From NCBI GenBank assembly GCA_026261815.1, contig JAMPIT010000510.1:20637001-20701000 (forward strand): a stretch of DNA of 64,000 bases, in the 5' to 3' direction. Each line of letters begins with the position of its first letter. The first letter of the stretch is position 1. A program made the position numbers and the translations under genes. The notes under the pieces are model-generated. The model did not search any database. It was not told the DNA's origin and worked only from the letters and a program-made list of their open reading frames with translations. Of the stretch, positions 47,706-60,130 are shown in pieces. The stretch comes from Monarcha castaneiventris obscurior (Eukaryota > Chordata > Aves > Passeriformes > Monarchidae).

Positions 47706-50700
47706 TGAAGACTTGATTGTCAGAGAGACAATCTTCCTGGCACTTATCTTCGTGAAACTTTCGGTGTACCCTCATGTCAGTGCATGGGAGGTTAGAGTGC
47801 TGCTCCCATTAGCGTTGGTGGGAGCTCAATGTATTCATGCCCTGGCATCAGTAGGAGGTTATATTCCCTTGAATGTCAAAGTCAGCATATTGTATTGTTG
47901 CTTCAGTACCTTCCATTAAAAAAAAAAAAAATCCAAAACTCAAATGTAAAAATAGCAATATTTACAGTTCAATGAAAAAATATACCTGTGTAGTAGAGAT
48001 AGTAGAGACAACTGTGCTGCTGATCTGGATTTTTCCAAATGGAATCTGTCCTTTTCACGTGGACGTCTGGATGACTGTAGCTTTTTGTGGCAAAGTTTCT
48101 GTGACGTTAAGAATCATATGCTATACACAAAGCTGAATCTCAAATGTGAGTTGTCTGTAAACAAGGCTCTGTAGAGATTTTTATGAGCAATAATTAATTT
48201 TAGTTGCAATGCTGGGTTTAAATTCCATTATTTACTTAGTTCAACCTTCATGATATTTGGTTCTTACTTGGTAATCTGATTAGTTTAATAATTGCATGGC
48301 ATGACCCAGTAGAGCTGTGAATTTGAAGCTACCCTGGCTTCCCTGTGATTTACAGATGCTCAGCAAAGTCAGACTATAACCTCTGCTCAGTGTAGGGTAT
48401 TGGTGTTCTTTATCTACTTGTGAATGATACTGAAACTCTAGTCACTGAATTTTGTTACAATTTTTTGTATAAGAAATACTCACTTGGTAAACATCCATGC
48501 TACGAATGTGTGCAGTTTTACAAGTATGCAAACTATTGGGAAATAATGGCAGTAAAAGTCATGAGATGAATAATGTAGAGAGGCTAAGTAATGCAGGGTG
48601 GTACTTTTAAAAGAAAAAATAAGTTAAAGTCATGCAAACTTTGTTTCCCCTGCTTTTTCCCTTACCTGTTCCTCTGTATCAAATTGCTAAAAGTATGATG
48701 AAGATGAGCAGCTACAACTGTGACGAAAATTCAGTCCTGAGGGCAACTGTTGTTTTCCTTATGCAGACCTGTTCTCATCCTCTTGGATAAACTCACAAGC
48801 ATTAGTGTTTTCTCTAGGCAACACCTGTGTGGTAGGGAAGCCAGAGAAAAACAGCACAGAGGGAGACAATGTCGTCTCCTCTTCTCATGCTGTTTCACCT
48901 CGTGTCCTTGTCATCTTCCTCACTCCACAGGCTGCTCAATTCCACAGAGGCTCTCCAGTGTGCCAGGGGAGCCGACCTCTTCCTTGTGCCAGAGCAGAGA
49001 GATTTGTAATTGGAAGCTTCTCTCCTGAGGAGCAGAGCAAGTCAAACGTAGGAAAGAAGGTTTAATTATAGCAATCCCACAAAGCTAGCTCATAGGGATG
49101 TGATTTGCCCTTGTTTGAGGAGTTGTGCATGGTTACCTTCCACCACAAACAGATGAGAAACATGATTCTGCCTCCCAAGCTACTGCTGTGACCTCCAGTG
49201 AGGATTCTGCCTCTTCCAGAAATATGTTCTTAAATTGAGACTGTGCAGCATAGGCCAGAAAATCCTACTGAAAGTCAGTGACACAGGTTTGCCTGCAGCT
49301 GTCAGGCCAAACTTCCCATGGTCTGCAGCACTGGGATGGGTGCTACATAGCACACCTCTGACTGGGCTCTGGGCAATAGGGGCAGAGCTGTGGGTACAAA
49401 GCTGCCTACCTCACTTGCACAGAAGTGCTCGACAGCCAGCGACCTTTCAGACCCTGCAGAATTAAGCAACTCTCTGCTGTCCCCTCAGAATGGCAGGGGA
49501 GGCCCCCGTTCTGTGTGGTGAGATGCCAGATGCATCCAAGGACCTCCTGAAATTGGTAGAAATCCAGCCAACTTGCAGTTTCTGGTATTTTGTTGTCCCC
49601 TCAAACGACAACAGTGCATAAGACCAGGGGGATTAGATTCACCATTCTGTGTACAGTGAAGTAGCTTTCATATCTCCTTTGTAAAGACAAAAGATTGTTT
49701 TTTTCTTAATACGTAATTTAGTTTAAAGAATTGAAGTTCATGTTTATTTATTGACACACTTGACCCAAAGTTAATAACAGGCTGTATCCTGATGGGAAAA
49801 ATTTATTGTGGTCAGTTTTTCATACATTCATCCTCAAAGCTCAGGAGTTGTCTTCTTTTTTTTCTTTTATTTTTAAACCGTTTCCCCCAATAGTAGTATT
49901 TCAGCAATAAGGAGAAATATGTTTTTAGCACAAGAGCAATAAAATCCTCCATGATGTGGATACTATAAACTGCTGAGTAAACTCAGAGCAATAGAGAGGA
50001 AGCAATATATATTTTAGATTTAAAAAAAACAGTAACTTGCATACGGACTTTCAGTAAGAGTAAGTCTTCCTTTGTTAAGCAGATGCTCTCAGAGTAATCT
50101 GGGACATTATTTTTGGTTGATTTGTTTTGCAATCATTGAATTCCTGGATAGTATTACACAGCAATAACATTTTACCTTAATTCTTGGATCCTGAATTTGT
50201 GCTATTTGCTGAAAGAATTATATACTGCATTGGGGAGTTTTATTCTTTTCATTGTTTGGCATTTAGTTGTACAGCATTCTGTGGATAAATTAATAGTGTT
50301 CAGGATTTCCAGTTGTAACTTAATCCTGGGAATACCCGAATTTGTCATGCTCATCAAGATGGCTATGATAAATGGTGCTAGCCCCTTCTGAAGACAGCTT
50401 GATTATGATCCCAGTGAAGAAAACCCCTACCAATACCCAGGCTTTTTGGAAGCAAGCTGAAAGGCCTGGTACTGCTGCTGTATCTTCCTGCCATGGACAC
50501 TCAGTGACACAAGCAGTCGCATCCATCCTTTAGTGTTCAGGGACCAGCCTTGAGGCATCTTGGAGTCACCAAAACTCCTCCATGGACAGCAGTGAACTTT
50601 GGCTTAGACCAAGGCTCATGCTGTCCCCAAAGAGCTATTATTCTCTTGCCTCATTTTCTTAGGGATTTTTTAGCTTTTAAAAATAAAATACATGTGACTT

Positions 50701-52629
50701 CATTTCCCCAAGGTGATAAGCAACCTGCTGTGTGACTGGAAGTTGGGATAAAATAGCATTGTACAAATCAAGCCCCTGAAGCGTAACTACATACTCATTA
50801 CTTTAAAAAAAAGGTGGTTCTGTAACATTCAGAACAATGTTTTCAAAATGTTGACCCTGACTTTTATGAAGAGAAACCATATATTTGGTCTGTTTTTTCT
50901 ATGTACAATAAATAAATGAAAATAAGAACTGGACAGAGTAGTTGCTATGTTAAAACCCACCAGATATCCTGTAATTTTTTCTCAGATACCAAACAGTTCT
51001 AGATTGGCTTAGTGGTAGTCCAGAGATGTTCAGTGGAGAAAAAGTAAGATCTCTTAATCTCTGCTTATAGGGAACTAAAAGGGAGTAGTATAATTTATAT
51101 CTCATGAATAAGCAATAGGTCAGGAAAGATAAATTAGGCATGTGTATCTCCCTCATCTATCAGTAAAAGAATGATAGTTTTCCCAATAATCTTGAAAAGT
51201 CTCCTCTCTGGAAATAGGTTTTTGGTACAAGAGGAAATTACCCCTTAAAACTGGGTGCTTCTCTCTTCTTCAGATCAAGACTATGCAGTTCCTTTTAATG
51301 GATCAGAAATCTGGATGAACTGCAAGGATATCTACTTTCATATTAAGTGGATGATGAAAGATGAGAGATGGAAGCCTTTATGGCTTGGTGAATCAGCCAG
51401 ATTCAATCCCTTGGTGCTTGAGCTTGGCCAGGAAGGGTGCTTGAATAAATGCATCCCCTGTGAGAAGGTTATTTTGAACTGTCCATTTGGAACCTTACCC
51501 GAGGTACACAGAGCACCTGGGAGGGCCCCTGGAGCTGCCCATGTTCTGGGGTGTGGTGCAGCAGTCCCGTGTCCTTGAGGCTGGCAGTACAGCTGCCCCT
51601 CTTGAGTGGTGTTCGGAGAGCAGAGAGGAGGACATATGATCAGAAGTGAGGTCCACCTTCCTTGAAAATGTTGTCCCTTATTTTATTCAGATTATTACTT
51701 TTCTTGTTAGCACAGTCTTGCGTGGCTCCACTTGAAATTAGAAGAGGGTTTTTGTGGAAAAATCCAGAAAATTCAAAGTGGGACCACCAGAAGATTATTT
51801 TACAGTAAGTCATTATGTATTTCTGTTTCTTTTGGGGAGCAGAGTAGCTAAGCCTGTACCTTTGTAGTAAATGTTTCTTTGAAAACAATATGCCTTTGCA
51901 CTAAAAAAGTCCATGCTGCAGTTTGTTCACAAAATTGTTGTGATCTTGTAAGCCCCCCAAGAAGAAAGAGTTGCACGTTTCACTGTTAACTTCTTATAGA
52001 AGAGAAGGGAAAAAGCCAAACCTGAATGTAGGTTAGATGAAAGCATATTGCAATTAATTAGTGTGTCACTGCTGTGATGCCGACTGATTCAGTGCCCCAT
52101 GGAAAGGATAGGGGGAGAGTTTTCCAGTGAAGATTCTTTGCAAATAGGTTGAGAGAGTAAAACTCATTTTAAAACAATGGTCAGTTACAGCTGCTGTTAC
52201 AAACTCCTCCAATTAGCTTTTAAGGAAATTGTCCTCACCTCCCCAAACCTTTGTTTTGCACTTTACATATGCCAAGGCAATTTTTACACACTTGCTGACA
52301 TGCCAGATACTCAATTGGACAAGATAGTATTAAATGTTTCCCCCTTCCAGGTAGGGGGAAGTGTGTTATGTCCCAGAACTAATGAACTGATTTACTTTAC
52401 ATTACTTAGATATCTCTAAGCAGCACACACCTTTCTAAAAAGCATGGAGTACTTATGGACATTCATTGCACATTTGGGGGCTTCCTTGAATTACAAGTGT
52501 AGAGTATTACTAATTTAACTGGTGGCCATAGGATTACAGGTTGGGTTTTTGGTTTTTTTCTCCTTCATGTCCCCACCACCCCAGCCCCCAGCAGTAAGAG
52601 ATCTGGTACAGTCCTTTTTGTTTCAAGGC
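47706..52629. other. non-coding stretch downstream of GPR12
   Basis: No supported gene. It may be intergenic or part of a long GPR12 3' UTR. Further AATAAA hexamers occur at 49938 and near 50685 and 50907, none with a clear downstream element. There is a 13-base A run near 47918. Open frames here are short and carry no recognisable domain. Confidence 0.6.
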
Positions 52630-52686
52630 AGGCATTGGTTTGCAGTTGGACTCAATGATTGTTAAGGTTTTTTCCAACCTCGTAAG
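52630..52686 (+). mobile_element. short CR1 LINE 3' fragment
   Basis: The stretch reading GGACTCAATGATTGTTAAGG then TTTTTTCCAACCT matches the 3'-terminal region of avian CR1 in sense orientation (GGACTCgATGATC...TTTTCCAACCT). Only about 55 bases are left and the terminal octamer repeats are gone. Confidence 0.55.
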
Positions 52687-55600
52687 TACAGTGGTGCATT
52701 CCTAGGAAAAAGCTTATTTGCAAAGTTTTTAATAGTTTGTTATAACCCTTTCAAATATATCAGCAGCCCTTTTCCATTGAACAACGTGAGTGTTTGCCTT
52801 ACACAGGAAATATCTGATTCACCTGTGGGAAGGGAAAGCAAGTGTACTGCTTCTGTTTTCTTCACACTGGTAATATTCTTTTTCTTGTAACCATTTGACC
52901 CCAACCATATGATCTACCATGATGTCCAGGCCTTTCCGGTTTCTCAAAGAAAAAGCAAGCCAATACTAACTGCACGTGCTGAAGACTGCATCCTGCAATG
53001 ATTTACCTTAGAATATGGAGGGGCCTTCCACTTTTAAGAAATAGATGCCTACAAAATAGAGTTTTTATTTTTTTCTTTCAAGTATAAACTCATTCTTGAA
53101 AGGAAACACCTATGTCCAGGTTTAACATACTAGTTTTATTCCATGCTGAGTAGAGAAATAGTCTCAGAATATTTTAGTATGCCATTAACTTGATTAAGTA
53201 TGATGAGCTATCACTTTTAAATAGCATAATTACATACTTAAATATAATATATATATACATACATAATTATTACAAATATTTAATTTACTTTTTATATGTA
53301 TGACATGCCATATATCATGCTCTATACCTTCACTGTGGATGTGGTTAAAATGTAACCTCTTTGCTGAGGCAGTTTCTTATCATAAAAGAAAAATATTGCT
53401 CAGCTTGTATGAGTATTGCAAACGCTAAAAGATTCAGCAGTAATTGATATCTCAACAAACAAAGACAGGCTAGAGGTTTGGGAAGGGAAGAAAATTCTCA
53501 TGGCTTTAATTTGGACAAATTCCCCTGCCAGCTTTGAGATTACAGGAATGTGTTCTATGACCACAGGTGGTATAGAATTCAGGAAGGATATTTATCACAA
53601 GCATAGCCCTACAGAGCAGTTACATCTTTCTCCACACACTGTTCCCTTTTGTCTCTCACTCTTTTTCTGTCTTTCATAGGAGCTTTGGTAACAGGACTTC
53701 ACAGATCATGATTCCACACAGTCATGGGACACAGGTGTACATTTCTCACTGCCTGATGCTGACTTGGGGAATATTAGAGTTTCTAAAAAGATGTATGCAT
53801 TCATTTTTAAAGGGCACACAAAATACATATATGCTTCAGGGGTTTTCTGGGAAAAAAGTCTAGGACCTCTAAAATTTAGGGCCAAGGTATAGAGCTCTAA
53901 TGCACTGATTACTTATGGTCCCCATAGAATTTTCCTCTTTCTTCAGTGTTCACTAAAATTAAGCCCATCAAAATAATCAGAAATTTGGCTTCCCCTGCTT
54001 TCAGGGAAGAGATATTTTATGGTATGCAAATGAAAGCAGCCTGGCCCTTTGAAAATTGAGATACCCACATCCAGAAAAGGACAGAAGGTTGTGTCCCCAT
54101 GGAGTGTGAGCAGTTGTGCCACATCCATGGGTTTTTGTGTTGCCACTCTTTGGTTGCCCTCTGACAATGCAGTCCCTCAATATATGAGCAACACCCAGTC
54201 CACCTCATGGTGCCACTGCCCCAGAGGGTTCACGAGAAAAGAGCAGAGAGCTGAGGCTTTTCTGCAGTGTTTGTCACAGTTCACAGTGTGATGGGTTTGG
54301 AAGGGAGCTCTGCTCTCAGCACAGAGCTTTCTGAAGATGTGATAGAAAATAGGGAGCCTTCTTCAATCACATCCCAGGCACGTTGGAGCTCTTTTCTTTT
54401 GTGTCGCCCTCTCAGTGTAAGCAGAGAGACTTTCCTTAGTCTGGGAGGAGGAGGGTAAGTGGTTGCTGGGGGTTAGCACGCTCCAGCACGCAGCTTTTTA
54501 CACAGCAGCTATCCCAGAGCCAAGCAGCTGAAGGTACAGCAATCTGCTTCTGAACTCAGGCTGGTCCCTCTAGGAAGAAAATGCATTTTTCCATGATGCA
54601 GGAACTGTGTGTGTGATTTGTGCCAAAAGCGTGGAATGAGGATTGCAGCTGAAGAGGCAGGTAAATTGCCTGTGTTACACATACAGCAAAATAGGCAGTC
54701 TCTAGGGTTACTTGCATGTTCTCAAATATATTTTTTGTTGAAGCTGATAGCAGTCTCAAATATGTATGGTGGAGGAGAAGAATATGGAATTTCCTGTTGG
54801 GCCTCAGCCAGAGCCAGTGAAAGGAAGTGGGCATTCTTGGTTTCGTCATTGTTTCTAGAGAGAGACAAATTACACCTCTATCCATTTTGATGTCTATAGC
54901 TTTTTCCTCTTTGGGGCTAAAGTCCTCCTTTGTTTGGTCTGAGCTTTACTGTTACAGCCAAAATCTACAAAAGTTGATTGTAAATGTGTTTACAAATGGA
55001 ATTTCATAGGATAAGAGCTAAAAGTGTGCCTCTGAAATAACACTGTAAACTCTGTCTTTAACTTCAGGCCATGAAATTTGGAGTACCCTGGGCTAGTAGA
55101 ACCACTTGTCATTTTCTAGACTTACTAACTAGACCCCCACATTTTTTGTTGCCAAATGTAATTAAAAATAACCTGTAGTTTATCACGTTCATCTCATGAA
55201 ATCCTCAGAGAGGACTTTTCCAAGGAAACATTGTACTTTTCAGGTAGACACCTGATACTACTGACTGCAGTGAAGTTCCATGCTGAATTATAAAAGCTTT
55301 AGCAAAAGCATCTGCGTGGAGGATAGTTCTCATGCTACACATCTCACTAGGAGCCAGGTGGATTAAAATCCTGCATGTTGTGCTTTTCATGAGAACCAAT
55401 TACTGGTTACATACATAAAGGCCTGTGGTTATTTCTTATACTAATTTAGGTTTTTGATTTGGTTTTTGTTTATTTAACTGTGGTTGAAGTTTGAACCATA
55501 GCTTGCCAGTGTATGAAGTGATTTTAAAAGGAAGAGAAACATCTTTGCCTCAGTTTCCCTTAAGCTTAAAGCTTTGACTTGCAACTACAGAGCTTCTTGT
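52687..55600. other. non-coding stretch, AT-rich
   Basis: No gene recognised. It holds an AT-rich patch with short TA runs (about 53240-53300). Reading frames up to about 109 codons look like chance frames, with no domain. It could belong to the distal 3' UTR if the poly(A) site at 55.8 kb is used by GPR12. Confidence 0.55.
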
Positions 55601-55815
55601 TGTATACAAGATAGTAATTTAATGCACTTTATTTAAAAAAGGCACAAATTATTTTCTTTATAAAATGTTACAATTGCACTATGATGTAAGAATTGGTTAC
55701 TAAATATAAACTGTACAGTTTTGTAGTCAACATTGTAAGTGTTTAGTCATAAATGATTGAAACAATTACATGTTTCAGTTAAATGTTAATTTTATATGTG
55801 GTGTATGTAGCCATA

Positions 55816-55856
55816 AATAAATTTTCCTTTTTAAAAAAAAGAATGGTTTGTTGTTT
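55816..55856 (+). promoter_or_regulatory. distal polyadenylation site
   Basis: AATAAA (55816-55821) is followed about 12 bases later by an A-rich cleavage zone and then GGTTTGTTGTTT (55845-55856), a classic GT-rich downstream element. Upstream are many T-rich and TGTA-containing segments. This is the best-formed + strand poly(A) site in the window. It could end an extended GPR12 3' UTR or an unrecognised transcript. Confidence 0.5.
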
Positions 55857-58800
55857 CATTTCATTGAATTCCCCATTCTGTTTCAAATAACAAAGCTATA
55901 TCCTTTCTACAAACATAAGATTTAAGTATGTTCCAGTGCAAAGAGATGACAGATGACACTGACTGAACCTGGGGGATTAAATTCGGATGTGCAAACTTAA
56001 GCTGAACTTCTGTAGATCCTCTGCACCTACTAACACTGCAGACACTATAGACAAAAACTCTGAAAGGAGAGCTAACAGGAATTCTGGAATAGGAAAGCCA
56101 GAGTGACCTTCCATGTCCACATTTCTTATTCAAGTTAATTTATCTGTACTGCACTCTCTTCTGACATGCTGCCTCTTATTACCATTGTATACACTCAGTT
56201 GTGGGGAACAAAATGCAGTATGGATTATAAGAGGTTCTGTGTTTGGTCTTGCTAAATGGATGTAAATACTTAATATTTGAGTTAGCAATCATTAACTGGG
56301 AGAGGTAAAAGTTACTATGAAAGTAAGAAACTATGTTAACCTAGATTCTTTTTAGAAGTTTGGTCCTAATCCTTGAAATAAGTAACTGAAAAATCAGATG
56401 CATGATCACAGTTCTGTATTTCCAATTTGACTGTTTCAGACAGGCTAAAAGAAAATGGTCTACTGTCTCATTTTCCAAATTAAATTTTTTTGTAAAGTGT
56501 CTATCTTAGTTCGTCTGAATGGTTTTCTTGAACACGCAGCTTATTTTCCAGGCACACAAATTGATGGAATGAGTTACATCTCTAACCGTAGGACTGACTA
56601 TCATGTACCATAGCCATTGAAGTGTGGCTTCTGAAAGAAATGAGCCAGTGACTGACATATCCAGGTAAATGACTAAGAATGAGGCTACTTTCTTTATACT
56701 GTGCAGGACTGTCCTCTCCACCTCTCACATCAGACATTAGGCAACACCTGTTTTGTCTAAAGAAGAAATTGGTATCATGTTGCAGGAGTAGAGACCCAGC
56801 TGGTTTCTCTGCAGTTAAACTATAGGCAAAAGGACTGCAGCACAGTGGTGACCAGGATGTATTTGATAAATGTTTTTTGCTTACAATAAACATTAACTGC
56901 AACTACACAATGTAGACCCTTAGGAACTCTCAGCCATCCACTTTACTAAACTGGAAAAGGAATAAGAATTATTTGGAAAATATCAATCGAGAGGGAGGGG
57001 AACGAAATGTTTCACCTAATGGAGAAACCAATATTGAAATCATCTGGCCCTGGTTGTTTGGGGATCAGTTAGGGCTTGATTGCTGGAGCCTAAAGTAGGA
57101 CAATAAACTGAACCTGTTCTGACCATACAGTGCACGTTTAACTTGCTGCTGCAGTCAGGAGGGCCAGGAATGAGCCAGGAACAGCAGGGTTGGATGGTTC
57201 AAGCATCTTGGCATTTCTGTATTGGTGCCCCTTCCACATATGCCAGTGTCGGCATCAGCCTAACAGACAGAATTATCATTAAAAGGGCAAAACAGCTGAC
57301 CAAAACATTAAATAGAATAGTAAAACCTGCCAAAATTTAGTGGTAATCAGCCAGAATTGTAGAGGAGTTCCTGTTAAAATGGTGGAAGTATTAATGATGT
57401 TACAGAACTGGTAGATATCCTGGCTGCATTTTAGTTTAGAGCAGGTAACAGCCTGCTTATGAAGCAATCCAGCAGTATCAGAAGCTCAGGAAACAGTCAA
57501 CTGGGAACCTTAGGCATTGGCAATGCTGAGACCAACCAGTGAAAACTACTTTGTGCCTCCTGCCAATGGCAGAGTGCTTTATGCACTATGGTTGGATATC
57601 AGGTATGCCAGCTGAGTCTGGATCTAAGCAGAGGGTAACAGAATTATTAATGATGGGTATGCAACAGAAAACTTATGTGGCCAATAATAGATGGTCACTG
57701 TACTTAAAAAGATGAATTGGTTGAAAGTTGTCAGGACATGAAATAATTTCCATGCTACAGTAAGCAAAACAAAGGTTCTTTATATGAGGATCACAAGTGG
57801 AAATTAAAAAGTGTAGTTTCAGTGTTCTTTAGTTCAGGGATGCTTGCCTGCATCATTCCAGGTGTGCATGCCTATTCTTAGGTTCATGTAAGCACCTGTA
57901 AGTCACATCAGAGATGAGCTGCTGAGTTGGACACACCTTTGGACTCAGTGCAGCATATCTTACCTTCTTACTAAATTCGTATGAATCTTCTTAGTTATAG
58001 CAGGGTGTCAGAGAGTGGCGGCTACCTCACCACAGCCCTATACCATGAATCTTTGATGTCTATGCAAAGAGTGAGGCCTGTGCAGTTAATGGAGATTTTA
58101 CATTCATTGCTGAAAACGTTATAGGAGAGATCATCAATCTGGCATGTATGACAAAGACAACTCTATTTGCAGATATTTTAAAAATCCTCCATTTTAAAGT
58201 TATTTTGAAATACCTATAATCATGCACATCCAAGTATTTTTTTCTCTAAAATTGCTTTTAAAATTAGCAGCTCAATTCTAATTTTTCTTTTTAGTTTTTT
58301 TTCTAATTGAAATGTCATACTCATAACAAAAATGCTCCATGGGGCTGTTACTACTTTGCCTTCCTCTAATGTGGATGTGAGCTGAGCAACCCCACTGCTG
58401 TACATTACAACCAACACTTGGGTAGTACATGCAGATCAGCTCTTATTTGAGCATATTCTGCTTGCAAATTTTATTGGGATTTTCTTTCATATCTTCCAAA
58501 GCCTTTCATCCCCATATTTTGCACTAATTGTAAAGCTGGGGCCTTTCAATGCAGGCATTCTTTATCTGACAGCAAAAGATATTTTAATGTAACCAGGACA
58601 CTGTCTTCCCAGCAGTGGCCTAGCAGAGTTGCTTTCACCTTCGTTTTTATCATGATGTATGGCATTTAAACGGTGCTTGACAGAAAGCCTATATAAACAC
58701 ATTTTCTAAGATACATTGAGCTTGCCATCATCATCATTTTGAGCTGTCAAGCTCAAAAAATAAACAGTTTCCAGAACAAGGATCAACACATTCCAAATCA

Positions 58801-59520
58801 TTCTACTCACAAGGGGAATACAGAGGATATGGCAAACTAAAGTGGAAAAGAGCCCTCACAACTCCAGTTTCAGGCATCAGACAGGTCTAAGTAGGGGCAG
58901 AAGATTCCAAAATACCAAACGAACTTCAGGATTTCCTTCACTCCCCTGTCTATTCCTAGTCTTTCACCTTTGCATGAGCGGGCTGGTTCTTGTTCCCCTC
59001 TTATCTCTCACATGGCATCTGTTGCTGCAGCCTCCAGTTCCCCTTCTGCTTTTTCCTCAGTGGTGCCACTGGTGATGCAGTGCAAGGATGTACATGGACA
59101 TTACTGTCAACATGGCAAACCATGCATCTGCAAGGGCATCAGGTTGGAGAAGGAAGCATTTGCTATTTTCCAGTTTAGCCCAACCAAAAACCACTCCCTG
59201 ACATCTAAGCAGGTCAGATAGCCCCACTGCTTTCAGAGGGAAGTAAGGGCAAGCTCTCACCCCCCTGACCCTGGCCTAAAGGCAGAGGACTGTTGGAGTG
59301 GAGGGGCTGGTCCCTGCACAGCCTGCAGACACTCCCTTGGCTCCATTACTCTGCAGATATGGTTGAGTTCAATGCCTGGCAAGGTATAGCGTGTGTTACA
59401 CTGAGCCAGGGCCACACAGCAGCAGCTCATCTCTCCCTTGATGCTTTGGATCCTTCTGCAGCCTTGTTTCTTGTTCGAATGGGCTCCAGGATTTATTGTC
59501 AATGCTGTATTCCCAATCCC
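55857..59520. other. intergenic stretch, nothing recognised
   Basis: No gene, RNA or young repeat seen. A small perfect hairpin lies at 58737-58758 in an AT-rich segment that looks unusually ordered. WASF3, expected in the opposite orientation beyond GPR12 in other vertebrates, was not recognised. Confidence 0.5.
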
Positions 59521-59542
59521 TTCACAGCTTTTTGTGGGAACT

Positions 59543-59581
59543 AATAAAACAGATCTGGTTTTTGTTGTTTAATTAAACAAC
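59543..59581 (+). other. AATAAA with GT-rich element and perfect palindrome
   Basis: AATAAA (59543-59548) is followed by a GT-rich stretch (from 59558) overlapping the perfect 18-bp palindrome GTTGTTTAATTAAACAAC (59564-59581). This resembles the end of a transcript, but no coding exon was recognised upstream. Confidence 0.35.
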
Positions 59582-59849
59582 CTATATTAGTGTCCCTGGA
59601 GCTCTCTGCTGAGGCTGGTTTTGGTTTGGGTTTTTACCCTCTCCTAGGAAGATGTCACAGAAAAATGGTGTGGTTTCTTAATGTTTGGTCCATTTCATTC
59701 ATCATGCTTTTTCTGGAAAGTGTTTGTTTGCCTTCCATCCAGCCACAGCTTGTGCACAGCCTTTACAAAAACACAGTCAGCCTTGCCAATAGATGTGTCT
59801 GGCATTAGATCTGCAAACCTGTGTGTGTGCCATCACAGGGTCGTTCAGG

Positions 59850-60130
59850 CTGCCTCCAGTTCAGCAGCTGCGTGTCAGCTGCGGAATCGCGCTCAGGAGC
59901 CGCCCTCGTCCCCAGGAGCAGCGGCAGCCCTGCTCGGATGGCAGCAGCAACCTGCCTTTGCTAAAATTGGACGTTTCTGCTGGCAGAAGGGGAGGCCAGG
60001 AGGCTGCTCCTTGGGGCGCTGTTTGCTGCTGCTGTGGTCACCACATCCCTGGGGCCTGGGGAGAGTTGATGTGAGGGACAGACAGCAACAGGCACTGGTC
60101 AGGGAGGCTGATTTCCCTTCCCCTGTGATC
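59850..60130. other. locally GC-rich intergenic patch
   Basis: Higher G+C than its surroundings with a few CpGs near 59880-59935. An open + frame covers 59681-60151, but its product has no domain I recognise and composition alone can explain the long frame. It might be a small regulatory island. Confidence 0.35.
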
